Positions 1-8,979 of a stretch of 20,569 bases of DNA are shown one piece after another. Source of the DNA: Gammaproteobacteria bacterium (GTDB taxonomy: Bacteria; Pseudomonadota; Gammaproteobacteria; SZUA-140); contig QIHH01000091.1 of assembly GCA_003230195.1 (NCBI GenBank), positions 1 through 20,569 of the forward strand. The letters run 5' to 3'. Below the pieces are notes generated by a model. It did no database searches, had not been told where the DNA came from, and saw only the letters and a program-made list of their open reading frames with translations. Made by a program: the position numbers and the translations under genes. Numbering within the stretch: the first letter of the stretch is position 1; the number at the start of each line of letters is the position of its first letter.

Positions 1-2
1 AG

Positions 3-470
3 GTAAAGGTCAAGCTGGTTGATAAGGTTTATTACCTCAATGCACGTATTGATTATGAATTAAGTGACAAGGTATTAGAGGTGATGCATCGGGGTGTGCC
101 GATCGTGGTGGCGCTTGATATTGAATTTCAGCGTAGTCGAAAATTGATATGGGATGAAGCGATTGCTCAATTGGTACAGCGCTATCAACTCGAATATCAC
201 GCCCTGACACGGCAATACCTAGTGACAAATCTTAATAGTGGTTCGCAACATAGTTTGCCAACGCTGGAAATAGCGCTTGCGCTGCTGGGGACAGTGGTTG
301 ATCTTCCGGTACTGGATAAGCAGCTGCTAGATAAAGATGGCCAGTATGTTGGCGCAATGCGGGCATCGGTGGATGTGGGTGAATTACCAACGCCGTTGCG
401 TCTGCGCGCCTATTTTTCTGCCGACTGGCATTTAAGCAGTGAGTGGTATTCGTGGATATTGCCAAACTGA
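3..470 (+). CDS. DUF4390 family protein, 3' part (5' end outside window)
   Basis: The frame is open from the left edge, so the start and any signal peptide lie upstream and only about 155 residues are visible. The pattern fits the DUF4390 family as I know it: YYLNARIDYELSDKVLE, then RGVPIVVALDIEFQRSRKLIWD, YHALTRQYLV, a THR/LEU-rich LPTLEIALALLG segment, and a closing part with LPTPLRLRAYFSADWHLSSEW. The family is uncharacterised; members are usually exported or membrane-anchored proteins of about 200 residues. In many gammaproteobacteria this gene sits between rsmB and an ntrYX-like pair, which agrees with what follows here; rsmB itself is not in view. The stop lies 28 bases inside the next gene, suggesting co-translation. 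No function can be assigned. Confidence 0.85.
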   Translation, partial: VKVKLVDKVYYLNARIDYELSDKVLEVMHRGVPIVVALDIEFQRSRKLIWDEAIAQLVQRYQLEYHALTRQYLVTNLNSGSQHSLPTLEIALALLGTVVDLPVLDKQLLDKDGQYVGAMRASVDVGELPTPLRLRAYFSADWHLSSEWYSWILPN

Positions 471-2734
471 AGCGGCTCGGCTCTGGGGCTATTCCGGTAG
501 CATTGCTATCGATCCTGTTGCTGTCGTCACTTTTTTTGATGAGTGCCGCAACGCAGAATTCAGAGCAGTTTGGTCGGCTTTATATGCTGTTACTGGTGGT
601 CAACTTGTGCGGTCTGGTTGCGCTGCTGATATTGATTACTTCCAATCTGCTTCGTCTGCGACGTCAATATCGAAATCGTGCAACGGGTTCAAGGCTCACC
701 GTACGTTTAATGGTGATGTTTGTCTTACTGGCATTGGCCCCTGTATCACTGGTGTACTACTTTTCTCTGGGCTTTATCCAGCGCGGCATTGATAGCTGGT
801 TTGATGTGCGTGTTGAACGAACACTGGATGATGCATTGGAGTTAAGCCGCACCTCATTAGAGACGCGTTCACGTGAGCTGATGAAACGCACCGAGCAGAT
901 GCGCAGTAAATTGCAGCTTTCCACTGAGGCTGGATTACCTCAGTTACTTGATGAATTACGAATGGGTGATGGCGCATCGGAATTAACACTCTTTATGGGT
1001 GGTGGGCATGTTGTTGCGTCGAGCAGTATTAATCCCGCTGATATTGTCCCGGATTTGCCAAATGAGTCAGTGATTCGTCAGGTACGGCAGAGTGGCACCG
1101 CCTATGTTTCGCTTGATCCTTTAAGTGATAACGGACTCTATGTCCGAGTGGTAATACAGCTTCCTGCCGCAACGCCTCTGTTGGATGCGCGATTTTTACA
1201 AGCACTTTATCCTATTTCTGATCGAGTCAGTGTACTGGCAAACAGTGTTGAATCCGCTTACATGCAGTATCAACAGCTCTTGCTGCTACGTGACCCACTG
1301 AAAAATAGTTTTATTTTAATGTTATCGCTAGTGTTATTACTGGGTGTATTGATGGCAGTGTGGCTCGCTTTTTTCTCTGCGCGTCGCCTAGTAACACCGA
1401 TTCGAGTATTGGCCATTGGTACTCGCGCGGTGGCAGCTGGTGACTATACCAAACGTCTACCGATGCATTCTTCTGATGAGCTTGGATTTTTGGTGGAATC
1501 ATTTAATGATATGACGCTTAAAATTGCCCAAGCGCAGGAAGACGTGCGTAATAGCCAGCAGCAGGCAGAGCAGGAACGCGCTTATTTATGGGCGGTGCTG
1601 GCACGTCTTTCATCGGGAGTGTTAACGCTCGATGTGAATCGCACGGTATACACAGTAAATGTGGCGGCAGGACATATTCTCGGGGTGGAATCAAAGGAGT
1701 GTATTGGTTATGAACTGGATGAAATTGTTGAGCGCTATGAATACCTGAAGAATTTTGCGAACGTAATTACTCCTCATCTAGTAGAGCAAAGCAGAGATGC
1801 AAATGGTAAGGGCGACTGGCGTGAAGAGGTGATTTTTTATGGCGTAACGGGTCGTCAGGTGTTGATGTGCGGTGGTGCTGCATTGCCGGGAGATGAAGGT
1901 GGTTATGTGATCGTCTTTGATGATATCACCAATCTGGTGCAGGCGCAGCGCGACGCAGCATGGGGGGAAGTGGCGCGCCGTCTTGCGCATGAAATTAAAA
2001 ATCCGCTGACCCCTATTCAGTTATCTGCTGAGCGATTGCGCCATAAATATTTAAAGACGATGGAACCAGAAGATGCGGTGGTACTGGATAAATCAACTCA
2101 TACGATTGTGCAACAGGTTGAGGTGATGAAGGAGATGGTACAGGCCTTTTCAGAATATGCGCGCACTCCAAAATTAGAGCGACGCCCACTGGCGCTAAAT
2201 CATTTAATCGATGAGGTATTAGACCTTTATCGAAATAATCGCTGTGGGGTGACGATCGTGACAGATCTGCAAGATGACTTACCGTTGGTGTCGATCGATT
2301 CTGGTCGCATGCGGCAGCTATTACATAACCTGATAAAAAATGCACTGGAAGCGATGGTGAATGGTGAAATGAAAATTGAGTTGGTGACACGTGCGTTTAA
2401 TGAACGTGGTGTTTCGATGGTTGAGTTACAGGTGTCCGACAGTGGTTCAGGTATTGCTGCGACGATCCTAGAAAATATTTTCGAGCCGTATGTCACCGCA
2501 AAACCGAAGGGCAGTGGTCTGGGGCTTGCGATAGTGAAGAAAATTGTTGAAGAACACAGTGGTGTGATCTGGGCGGAAAATATTGAAAATGGTGCCTGCA
2601 TGACAATTCGTTTGCCTGTGGCACAAAATAGCATGGAAGATGCAGCGCCTATAATGATAGTAGAGTGTAATGAAGCGGATATCGTGGTGGGCGATGTGAC
2701 ACCATTCAAACAACAAGATGGTGGAAAGGTATGA
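443..2734 (+). CDS. ntrY: NtrY-like membrane sensor histidine kinase
   Basis: Sensor kinase of 763 residues, expected in the inner membrane, passing phosphate to the response regulator encoded next. Four hydrophobic segments are visible at about residues 15-36, 46-71, 88-112 and 288-312. The stretch between the last two would be a periplasmic sensor region. A HAMP linker follows (about 312-365), then a PAS-like domain (about 380-495), the HisKA dimerisation domain with phospho-acceptor His516 in RRLAHEIKNPLTP, and an ATPase domain with N-box (HNLIKNALEA, about 628-637), DSGSG (666-670) and GSGLGLAIVKK (690-700). This order is that of NtrY rather than soluble NtrB. The start is GTG at 443, overlapping the upstream gene by 28 bases; GTG at 452 is an alternative. 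A tail of about 35 residues follows the ATPase domain. The signal sensed cannot be read from sequence; names such as NtrY, and links to nitrogen or redox, come from the family only. Confidence 0.92.
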   Translation: MVFVDIAKLKRLGSGAIPVALLSILLLSSLFLMSAATQNSEQFGRLYMLLLVVNLCGLVALLILITSNLLRLRRQYRNRATGSRLTVRLMVMFVLLALAPVSLVYYFSLGFIQRGIDSWFDVRVERTLDDALELSRTSLETRSRELMKRTEQMRSKLQLSTEAGLPQLLDELRMGDGASELTLFMGGGHVVASSSINPADIVPDLPNESVIRQVRQSGTAYVSLDPLSDNGLYVRVVIQLPAATPLLDARFLQALYPISDRVSVLANSVESAYMQYQQLLLLRDPLKNSFILMLSLVLLLGVLMAVWLAFFSARRLVTPIRVLAIGTRAVAAGDYTKRLPMHSSDELGFLVESFNDMTLKIAQAQEDVRNSQQQAEQERAYLWAVLARLSSGVLTLDVNRTVYTVNVAAGHILGVESKECIGYELDEIVERYEYLKNFANVITPHLVEQSRDANGKGDWREEVIFYGVTGRQVLMCGGAALPGDEGGYVIVFDDITNLVQAQRDAAWGEVARRLAHEIKNPLTPIQLSAERLRHKYLKTMEPEDAVVLDKSTHTIVQQVEVMKEMVQAFSEYARTPKLERRPLALNHLIDEVLDLYRNNRCGVTIVTDLQDDLPLVSIDSGRMRQLLHNLIKNALEAMVNGEMKIELVTRAFNERGVSMVELQVSDSGSGIAATILENIFEPYVTAKPKGSGLGLAIVKKIVEEHSGVIWAENIENGACMTIRLPVAQNSMEDAAPIMIVECNEADIVVGDVTPFKQQDGGKV

Positions 2735-4101
2735 GCGCACCCTATATTTTAGTGGTTGATGATGAACGTGATATTCGTGAGCTAGTCAAAGATATCCTTG
2801 AAGATGAAGGTTATGAGGTGAGCCTTGCCGCCAATGGTGAGGAGGCACGCAAGATGCGCCGTATGCGTCGCCCGAACCTTATTTTACTCGACGTGTGGAT
2901 GCCCGACATCGATGGTATCTCGTTGCTACGTGAATGGTCGGAAGAGGGTGGTGTTGATATTCCGGTGATCATGGTATCGGGTCATGGCACAGTTGAGACG
3001 GCAGTTGAGGCGACACGCCTCGGTGCGTATGATTTTGTGGAAAAGCCATTGTCGTTGGCTAAGTTGTTGCTGGTGGTAGGGCGCGCATTAGAAGCCGACC
3101 GCCTACAACGTGAAAATATTGGCTTGCGACGTAAAGTGCAGCCACTGGGTCAGCCTGTTGGTAGTAGTAAAATAATCCGTGAATTATGTGAACGTGCGGA
3201 GCGCATCGCGAAACATAATGCTTGGGTATTGATTAGTGGTGAGGCTGGCAGTGGTAAAGAGCTTTTCGCACGTTATCTTCATGCCTGCAGTTCTCGGGCG
3301 AGTGAGCCATTCATTGACGTAAGTGTCGCTTCGGTGGCCAATACTAATTCCGCGGCGGAACTATTTGGTAGTGAAGAGGGAGGTGCGATTCATTATGGCT
3401 GTATCGAACAGGCAAATGGTGGCACGCTGTTTCTGAGCGAAATAGGAGACATGGAGCCGGGTGTGCAGGCGAAGCTTTTTAGCGCACTGGAAAACAAGTC
3501 ATTTTTACGTGTTGGTGGGGTTGAACCAGTGGCGTTTGATGTGCGAATGATTGCTGCCACCCATCGTGATTTAAAACGGGTGGTGGCGGATGGAAAATTC
3601 CGAGAAGATCTCTACTATCACCTCAATGTGGTGCCACTCGATATCCCGCCGTTGCGTGATCACGCGGATGATGTGGCAGCACTACTCGACTTTTATGCAG
3701 AACAGTTTGCACAGAGTGAACATCTGGTGAAGCGCCGTTTTAGTGATGCTGCGGTGTTACGTTTAACAAATTATCCATGGCGAGGAAACGTACGTGAGTT
3801 AAAGAACCTAGTACAACGTTTAATGATTTTTGGGGGTAATAGTGAGGTTGATGTTGATGAAGTAGAGGCCTCGTTAGGGATTACCCTTGAGAAAAACGAG
3901 GTTCAATACTCGATTGAATTTGACTTACCACTGCGCGGTGCGCGTCAGCAGTTTGAAAAAGCCTATTTTGAGTATCAACTACGTGCACTACAAGGGAATC
4001 TGGGGCAGGTAGCACGTAAGGCTGGGATTGAAAGGACGCATCTTTACCGTAAGTTTCGTGCGTTGGGTATCGATAAAAAGAAAAATGCAGGTGGTAAGTA
4101 G
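2731..4101 (+). CDS. ntrX: NtrX-like response regulator with degenerate AAA+ domain
   Basis: Regulator of 456 residues whose ATG overlaps the kinase stop by four bases (ATGA), so the two form a cognate pair. Receiver domain at about 1-120 with acidic pocket D10/D11, phospho-acceptor D54 in LLDVWMPD and K105 in VEKP. An AAA+ domain (about 140-375) follows, then a Fis-type helix-turn-helix (about 415-447, GNLGQVARKAGIERTHLYRKF). The AAA+ domain is eroded compared with sigma54 activators. Walker A is GEAGSGKE (170-177, Lys176 kept). The GAFTGA loop that contacts sigma54 is replaced by unrelated residues after ELFGSEEG. Walker B reads LFLSEIGDM, with Ser236 where Asp is normal. The arginine-finger segment reads FREDLYYHLNV, with His297 for the second Arg. 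Loss of GAFTGA is known in NtrX proteins; loss of the Walker B Asp is less expected. It probably binds DNA and regulates without activating sigma54; targets unknown. Confidence 0.9.
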   Translation: MSAPYILVVDDERDIRELVKDILEDEGYEVSLAANGEEARKMRRMRRPNLILLDVWMPDIDGISLLREWSEEGGVDIPVIMVSGHGTVETAVEATRLGAYDFVEKPLSLAKLLLVVGRALEADRLQRENIGLRRKVQPLGQPVGSSKIIRELCERAERIAKHNAWVLISGEAGSGKELFARYLHACSSRASEPFIDVSVASVANTNSAAELFGSEEGGAIHYGCIEQANGGTLFLSEIGDMEPGVQAKLFSALENKSFLRVGGVEPVAFDVRMIAATHRDLKRVVADGKFREDLYYHLNVVPLDIPPLRDHADDVAALLDFYAEQFAQSEHLVKRRFSDAAVLRLTNYPWRGNVRELKNLVQRLMIFGGNSEVDVDEVEASLGITLEKNEVQYSIEFDLPLRGARQQFEKAYFEYQLRALQGNLGQVARKAGIERTHLYRKFRALGIDKKKNAGGK

Positions 4102-4198
4102 GGATGAGCTGTCGACTATTTTTCTGTTATCCTATGCGCGAAATAGAGTTTGATTTACATTATTTTCTGCCTCCAATGGCGATTCTGGGTGTCATGTC

Positions 4199-5572
4199 AT
4201 GAAAATTATAGTGCTGGGTGCTGGTCAGGTTGGCGCTTCAGTTGCAGAAAATCTGGCCAGAGAGGCAAATGACATTACGGTTGTCGATGTGGATGCTAAG
4301 GCACTGCATGATCTGCAGGATCGTTTTGATCTTCGCACCGTTGTCGGCCACGCCTCGCACCCAGATGTGCTACGACGTGCGGGTGCTGAAGATGCGGATA
4401 TGATACTTGCCGTCACCAATAGTGATGAGACCAATATGGTCGCCTGTCAGGTCGCCTATACCCTGTTTCACACACCTACCAAGATTGCGCGCGTGCGGGC
4501 GCGTGAATATATTGCCTATTCGCAACTTTTTACGCAGGAGGCGCTGCCTATCGATATGCTGATTAGTCCGGAGCAGGTGGTGATTGATCATGTCCGTCGT
4601 TTGATTGAGTACCCTGGAGCGCTACAGGTACTTGATTTTGCAGATGGCCTAGTGCGACTGGTGGCAGTAAAGGCTTACTACGGCGGACCTCTAGTTGGGC
4701 ATGAGCTGCGCGAACTAAAAGAGCACATGCCGGGGATTAAATCGCGCGTTGCGGCGATTTTTCGTCGTGGTACGCCGATTATTCCGCAGGGGGATACCGT
4801 TATTGAGGTCGATGATGAAGTCTTTTTCATTGCAGCGAAGGATGATATTCGCGCGGTGATGAGTGAGCTGCGCAAACTCGATAAACCAATCAAACGCATT
4901 ATTTTAGTCGGTGGTGGCAATATCGGTAAAGGGCTGGCTGCGGCGCTGGAAGATCGTTACCAGGTGAAGTTAATTGACCACAATGCTGAACGCACGCAGC
5001 GTATCGCTGAAGAACTCGATAAAACGCTGGTGTTACTCGGTGATGCTGCTGATGAAGAGCTGCTACTGGAAGAGAACATAGAGAGCACCGATATTTTTTG
5101 TGCGATGACCAATGATGACGAGGCCAATATTCTCTCTGCGATGTTAGCAAAACGGCTCGGAGCCAAAAAGGTAATGACATTGATCAATCGTGCCGCCTAT
5201 GTTGATCTGGTAGAGAGCGGTGAGATTGATATCGCGGTGTCGCCACATCAGGCGACCATCGGCGGGCTGCTGGCCCATGTGCGTCGCGGAGATGTGGTGG
5301 TGGTACATTCGTTGCGTCGCGGTGCGGCGGAGGCGATTGAAGCGATTGCGCATGGTGATAAAAAATCATCTAGGGTAGTGGGACGATCGATTGGGGAGAT
5401 CAAATTACCGCGTGGTACCAGTATTGGCATTATTGTGCGGGGCGAAGAGGTGCTGGTGGCACATCATGACACGGTGATTGAAGCAGAGGATCATGTCATC
5501 CTGTTTTTGATTGATAAAAAACGTATCACGGAAGTTGAGCGTCTCTTTCAAGTGGGTGTGACATTTCTTTAA
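4199..5572 (+). CDS. trkA: Trk system K+ uptake regulatory protein TrkA
   Basis: Peripheral cytoplasmic subunit that binds NAD(H)/nucleotides and gates the TrkH potassium channel. At 457 residues it matches the usual length (about 458). It holds two tandem RCK modules: a first Rossmann fold opening with MKIIVLGAGQVGASVAENLA (glycines at 7-12) and a TrkA-C domain at about 140-225, then a second fold at RIILVGGGNIGKGLAAAL (glycines at 238-243) and a second TrkA-C domain at about 370-455. The start is fixed by the N-terminal beta strand leading directly into the glycine loop; there is no strong Shine-Dalgarno sequence before it. It lies 97 bases after the ntrX-like gene and 232 bases before trkH. 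In E. coli trkA follows rsmB directly; here the DUF4390-ntrYX block precedes it. Confidence 0.97.
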   Translation: MKIIVLGAGQVGASVAENLAREANDITVVDVDAKALHDLQDRFDLRTVVGHASHPDVLRRAGAEDADMILAVTNSDETNMVACQVAYTLFHTPTKIARVRAREYIAYSQLFTQEALPIDMLISPEQVVIDHVRRLIEYPGALQVLDFADGLVRLVAVKAYYGGPLVGHELRELKEHMPGIKSRVAAIFRRGTPIIPQGDTVIEVDDEVFFIAAKDDIRAVMSELRKLDKPIKRIILVGGGNIGKGLAAALEDRYQVKLIDHNAERTQRIAEELDKTLVLLGDAADEELLLEENIESTDIFCAMTNDDEANILSAMLAKRLGAKKVMTLINRAAYVDLVESGEIDIAVSPHQATIGGLLAHVRRGDVVVVHSLRRGAAEAIEAIAHGDKKSSRVVGRSIGEIKLPRGTSIGIIVRGEEVLVAHHDTVIEAEDHVILFLIDKKRITEVERLFQVGVTFL

Positions 5573-5666
5573 TGTTGAACCTATGTGCCCTGATAGCACT
5601 ATGTTAATCACAACGAACATTTTTTTGTTTCTAGGTGCCTTTGCACAAGCAGTGATTGTGTGCTCT

Positions 5667-5688
5667 AGCACCAACAGTGGGTGCTTTA
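5667..5688 (+). terminator. weak hairpin between trkA and trkH, possible terminator
   Basis: AGCACC (5667-5672) pairs with GGTGCT (5680-5685) across a seven-base loop, followed by TTTAAA. The stem is only six base pairs and the T run is short, so termination would be inefficient at best. It lies about 95 bases after the trkA stop. It may equally be chance. Confidence 0.25.
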
Positions 5689-5804
5689 AAGCAAGGAAAA
5701 AGTGCATGGAATGAGGGAGTTGATAACGATAAATGATCGATTGAGTACGATTTTAACGCCGCCAAAGAGCAAAAGGACAATTGTGCAAAGGTATCCGGAT
5801 ACTC

Positions 5805-7250
5805 ATGCAATATAAAGCAATACAACGCATCATCGGCATACTACTGGCACTGTTCAGTTTAACCATGCTACCGCCTGCGGTGTTGGCTTGGATTTATGAT
5901 GAAGCCTCGTTGCAGGCCTTTCTTTATGCATTTGCGCTAGTCATGATAAGCGGTTTAATTTTTTGGTTGCCAGTGCATTCGCATCGCAAAGAACTACGCC
6001 TGCGTGATGGTTTTATTGTGGTGGTGATGTTCTGGGTGGTGCTGGGCTTGTCCGGCTCCCTGCCTTTTATATTAAGTTCGAAACTCTCATTTGTGGATGC
6101 CGTTTTTGAATCTGTCTCTGGGCTCACCACCACGGGAGCAACGGTGATCTTTGGCCTAGATGAGATGCCGTTATCGGTGCTTTATTATCGGCAGCAACTG
6201 CAGTGGTTGGGTGGGATGGGGATCATTGTATTAGCGGTCGCAATTTTACCCATGCTTGGAATTGGTGGTATGCAGCTTTACCGCGCTGAAACTCCCGGGC
6301 CAATGAAAGACAATAAATTAACGCCGCGTATTACCGAGACGGCAAAAGCGCTGTGGTATATCTATTTAGGACTGACGGTCGCCTGCGCATTCTCATATTG
6401 GTTGGCGGGGATGTCACCGTTTGATGCGATTGCCCATAGCTTTTCAACCATTGCGATTGGTGGCTTCTCAACCCATGATGCGAGTATCGGTTATTTTAAC
6501 AGTGCCTTGATTGAATCCGTGGCGATCGTTTTCATGCTATTAGCTGGGGTTAATTTTGCGCTTCACTTTTTGGCATGGCGTGGTTTGAGCTTGCGTCCTT
6601 ATTTGAATGACCCTGAGTTTAGGTTTTATTTTATGATTTTATTGGTTGTCTCAGCGATCACCTCTTACTTTTTATATGCCAGCGGCACCTTTGATACGCC
6701 GGGTGGGGCCTTACATCATGGGATTTTTCAGGCGGTTTCGATTGGTACGACAGCAGGCTTTACCACTGCTGAATATCATAACTGGCCACTTTTTTTGCCG
6801 GTGTTGTTATTGTTAACCAGCTTTATTGGTGGTTGTGCCGGTTCGACAGGTGGTGGGTTGAAGGTGATACGGGTGCTGTTACTGCTGAAACAGGGGGGAC
6901 GTGAAATCAAGCGACTGATTCACCCCAATGCACAGTTTGCAGTTAAAGTGGGTAATAAGCCGTTGCCGAGTCGGGTGATTGATGCGGTGTGGGGGTTCTT
7001 TTCACTCTATGTGGTTTGCTTTTGTGTGATGTCCGTTATTCTTGCCGCGACGGGGCTTGATTTTGTCACATCATTTTCAGCGGTGGCTGCCTGCATGAAT
7101 AACCTTGGGCCGGGGTTAGGAGATGTAGGGTTAAACTATGCCAATATTAATGATGCAGCTAAATGGGTGCTCTGTTTTGCAATGTTACTCGGCCGACTCG
7201 AAATTTTTACTCTGTTGGTGTTGTTAACGCCTGCATTTTGGAGAAAATAG
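5805..7250 (+). CDS. trkH: Trk system K+ transporter membrane subunit TrkH
   Basis: Integral membrane K+-translocating subunit working with TrkA. With ATG 5805 it has 481 residues, close to E. coli TrkH (483), and the opening MQYKAIQRIIGILLALFSL lines up with the E. coli start. The four pore-loop filter segments are visible: SGLTTTGAT (105-113), IAIGGFSTHD (216-225), SIGTTAGFTT (312-321) and NNLGPGLGDVG (432-442). The many hydrophobic helices expected of the family are present. An alternative start is TTG 5781, which has a better Shine-Dalgarno-like AAAAGGA at 5771-5777 but would add eight residues not seen in E. coli TrkH. The 232-base gap after trkA contains only a weak hairpin, so trkH may be read from its own promoter. 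Confidence 0.95.
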   Translation: MQYKAIQRIIGILLALFSLTMLPPAVLAWIYDEASLQAFLYAFALVMISGLIFWLPVHSHRKELRLRDGFIVVVMFWVVLGLSGSLPFILSSKLSFVDAVFESVSGLTTTGATVIFGLDEMPLSVLYYRQQLQWLGGMGIIVLAVAILPMLGIGGMQLYRAETPGPMKDNKLTPRITETAKALWYIYLGLTVACAFSYWLAGMSPFDAIAHSFSTIAIGGFSTHDASIGYFNSALIESVAIVFMLLAGVNFALHFLAWRGLSLRPYLNDPEFRFYFMILLVVSAITSYFLYASGTFDTPGGALHHGIFQAVSIGTTAGFTTAEYHNWPLFLPVLLLLTSFIGGCAGSTGGGLKVIRVLLLLKQGGREIKRLIHPNAQFAVKVGNKPLPSRVIDAVWGFFSLYVVCFCVMSVILAATGLDFVTSFSAVAACMNNLGPGLGDVGLNYANINDAAKWVLCFAMLLGRLEIFTLLVLLTPAFWRK

Positions 7251-7278
7251 TGCGGTTTGTCTTAAGTGTGGGGATGTG

Positions 7279-7860
7279 ATGGAAATTAGTGATACGCAAA
7301 AAAAATGGGATGCGATTTACCAAAAGACAGCTGAAGGTGAGTATACGGCTGTGCGGGTATTGCAGGAAAATCAACATTTACTACCTGATTCGGGCAATGC
7401 GCTGGAGTTGGCCTGCGGTATGGCCGCCAATGCCGTATTTCTGGCGCAATATGGCCTGCGCACAACGGCATGGGATATCTCTGAGGTGGTGATCGAGCGT
7501 TTGAAGGCATCGCCTGCCATGGCGGATTTAGCAATAACCTTTGAGGCGCGTGATATTGTGCTGCAACCACCACCCGCCGCATCATTTGACGTGATAACCG
7601 TGAGCTATTTTCTTGATCGCTCATTGGTGCCGCATATTAAACGAGCACTGAAGCCATCGGGCTTGATTTTTTATCAAACATTTACACAAACTTATGTGAA
7701 TGAAGGCGGCCCTCGTAGCCGTGATTTTCGTCTTGCCGATAACGAGCTGTTGCAATTATTTGGTGATTATCAGGTGTTGGTTTATCGAGAAGAGGGGTGT
7801 GTTGGTGAACTTCAACAAGGCTATCGAGATGAGGCATTGATTGTTGCCCAGAAACCTTAG
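7279..7860 (+). CDS. class I SAM-dependent methyltransferase, TehB-like
   Basis: Small cytoplasmic methyltransferase of 193 residues. Motif I is ALELACGMAANAVFLAQYG (41-59), the acidic ribose-binding residue is Asp66 in TAWDIS, and the post-I region is FDVITVSYFLDRSLVP (103-118), followed by ALKPSGLIFYQTFT (123-136). The opening DTQKKWDAIYQK is typical of small TehB-like / methyltransf_25 proteins. The substrate cannot be inferred; a tellurite-resistance label, often used for relatives, would be a guess. GTG 7276 is an alternative start adding one residue; I prefer the ATG. It begins 28 bases after trkH and is probably cotranscribed with it. Confidence 0.8.
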   Translation: MEISDTQKKWDAIYQKTAEGEYTAVRVLQENQHLLPDSGNALELACGMAANAVFLAQYGLRTTAWDISEVVIERLKASPAMADLAITFEARDIVLQPPPAASFDVITVSYFLDRSLVPHIKRALKPSGLIFYQTFTQTYVNEGGPRSRDFRLADNELLQLFGDYQVLVYREEGCVGELQQGYRDEALIVAQKP

Positions 7861-7982
7861 CTACTGATGATTCAGTGATGCGATGAAATTGGTAATCACT
7901 AAAGCAGTACTTATTTATAGGAATTGCTTTATTTTTCACAGTATCTATTGTAAGTATTTAGGTAGCGATAAAGGTCTCAACC

Positions 7983-8028
7983 TATGATATTTATATAATA
8001 ATTTAGACAGCTCACTAGAGGTAGAGGA
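7983..8028 (+). promoter_or_regulatory. AT-rich -10-like boxes and strong RBS before pip
   Basis: TATGAT (7983-7988) and TATAAT (7994-7999) lie in an AT-rich stretch 168 bases after the previous stop, but neither has a good -35 box at the correct spacing, so the promoter is tentative. The purine-rich AGAGGTAGAGGA at 8017-8028 directly before ATG 8029 is a clear ribosome binding region and supports that start. Confidence 0.35.
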
Positions 8029-8979
8029 ATGAGTCTGCTTTTTCCAGAGATAGCGCCATACGTACAACATTCCATCAAGGTTGAGCCATCCCACGTGATT
8101 TATGTGGAGGAGTGTGGCAATCCATCCGGAATACCTGTTTTGTTTGTGCATGGCGGGCCGGGCGCTGGTTGTGAAGATTATCATCGACGTTTTTTTGACC
8201 CAGAATTATATCGAATCATCTTATTTGATCAGCGCGGTTGTGGTCGCTCTACGCCACATGCGTCACTTGAAAACAATACGACCCAGGCATTGATAGCGGA
8301 TATTGAGATGATTCGACAGCAGTTAGCCCTTGATCGCTGGGTATTGTTTGGTGGCTCTTGGGGCTCTACCTTGAGCCTGGTGTATGCGCAGACCTATCCA
8401 GAGCGTGTCGAAGGGTTAATTTTGCGCGGTATCTTTTTATGCCGGTCGCGTGAAATACAATGGTTTTATCAGAGTGGTGCAAGTCGACTGTTTCCTGATT
8501 TTTGGGAGGATTATGTCAGCATTATTCCTGAGGAAGAACGGGATGACATGGTGGCTGCCTATCACCGACGCCTGAATAGTGATGATGAATTGGTGCGTAT
8601 GGCGGCTGCTAGGGCGTGGTCGATATGGGAAGGAAAAACTGCGACACTGCACCCACAGAAAAGTGTTATCAACCACCTCGGGAACCCACTTACTGCGTTG
8701 AGCATGGCGCGCATAGAAAACCATTATTTTATTAATGATTCGTTTCTTGAGCCAAATCAAATTTTACGTGATGCAAGTCGCCTGAAGAGGGTTGATGGGG
8801 TGATTATACAGGGCCGGTATGACATCGTATGTCCGATGGAGAGTGCTTGGGCCTTGCATCTGGCCTGGCCTGAGGCGGAATTTAAAGTGATCGATGATGC
8901 GGGGCACTCAGCTTCAGAGGATGGGATAACGCGTGCATTGGTGCAGGCGACGACAGCGATGGGGCGGCGATTGTTATGA
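8029..8979 (+). CDS. pip: proline iminopeptidase (peptidase family S33)
   Basis: Alpha/beta-hydrolase of 316 residues that removes N-terminal proline from peptides in the cytoplasm. The oxyanion-hole segment is FVHGGPGAGC (39-48), followed by the diagnostic DQRGCGRSTPHA (67-78). The nucleophile elbow is GGSWGS with Ser110, the acid is Asp265 in GRYDIVCP, and the base is His293 in DAGHSASE. Length and motif order match bacterial Pip of the S33 family. It overlaps the next gene, dtd, by four bases (ATGA), so the two are translationally coupled and lead a pip-dtd-apaH operon. Confidence 0.94.
   Translation: MSLLFPEIAPYVQHSIKVEPSHVIYVEECGNPSGIPVLFVHGGPGAGCEDYHRRFFDPELYRIILFDQRGCGRSTPHASLENNTTQALIADIEMIRQQLALDRWVLFGGSWGSTLSLVYAQTYPERVEGLILRGIFLCRSREIQWFYQSGASRLFPDFWEDYVSIIPEEERDDMVAAYHRRLNSDDELVRMAAARAWSIWEGKTATLHPQKSVINHLGNPLTALSMARIENHYFINDSFLEPNQILRDASRLKRVDGVIIQGRYDIVCPMESAWALHLAWPEAEFKVIDDAGHSASEDGITRALVQATTAMGRRLL

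Noticed and set aside
2227..2709. Minus-strand 160-codon frame under the sensor kinase ATPase domain
   Set aside because: Antisense shadow of the conserved kinase domain; no own motifs or ribosome binding site.
5720..5751. TTGATA ... TACGAT as a trkH promoter
   Set aside because: The spacer is 20 bases, too long for a normal sigma70 promoter, and both boxes are imperfect.
5781..5804. TTG 5781 as start of trkH
   Set aside because: It has a good AAAAGGA upstream, but ATG 5805 matches the known E. coli TrkH N-terminus; kept only as an alternative.
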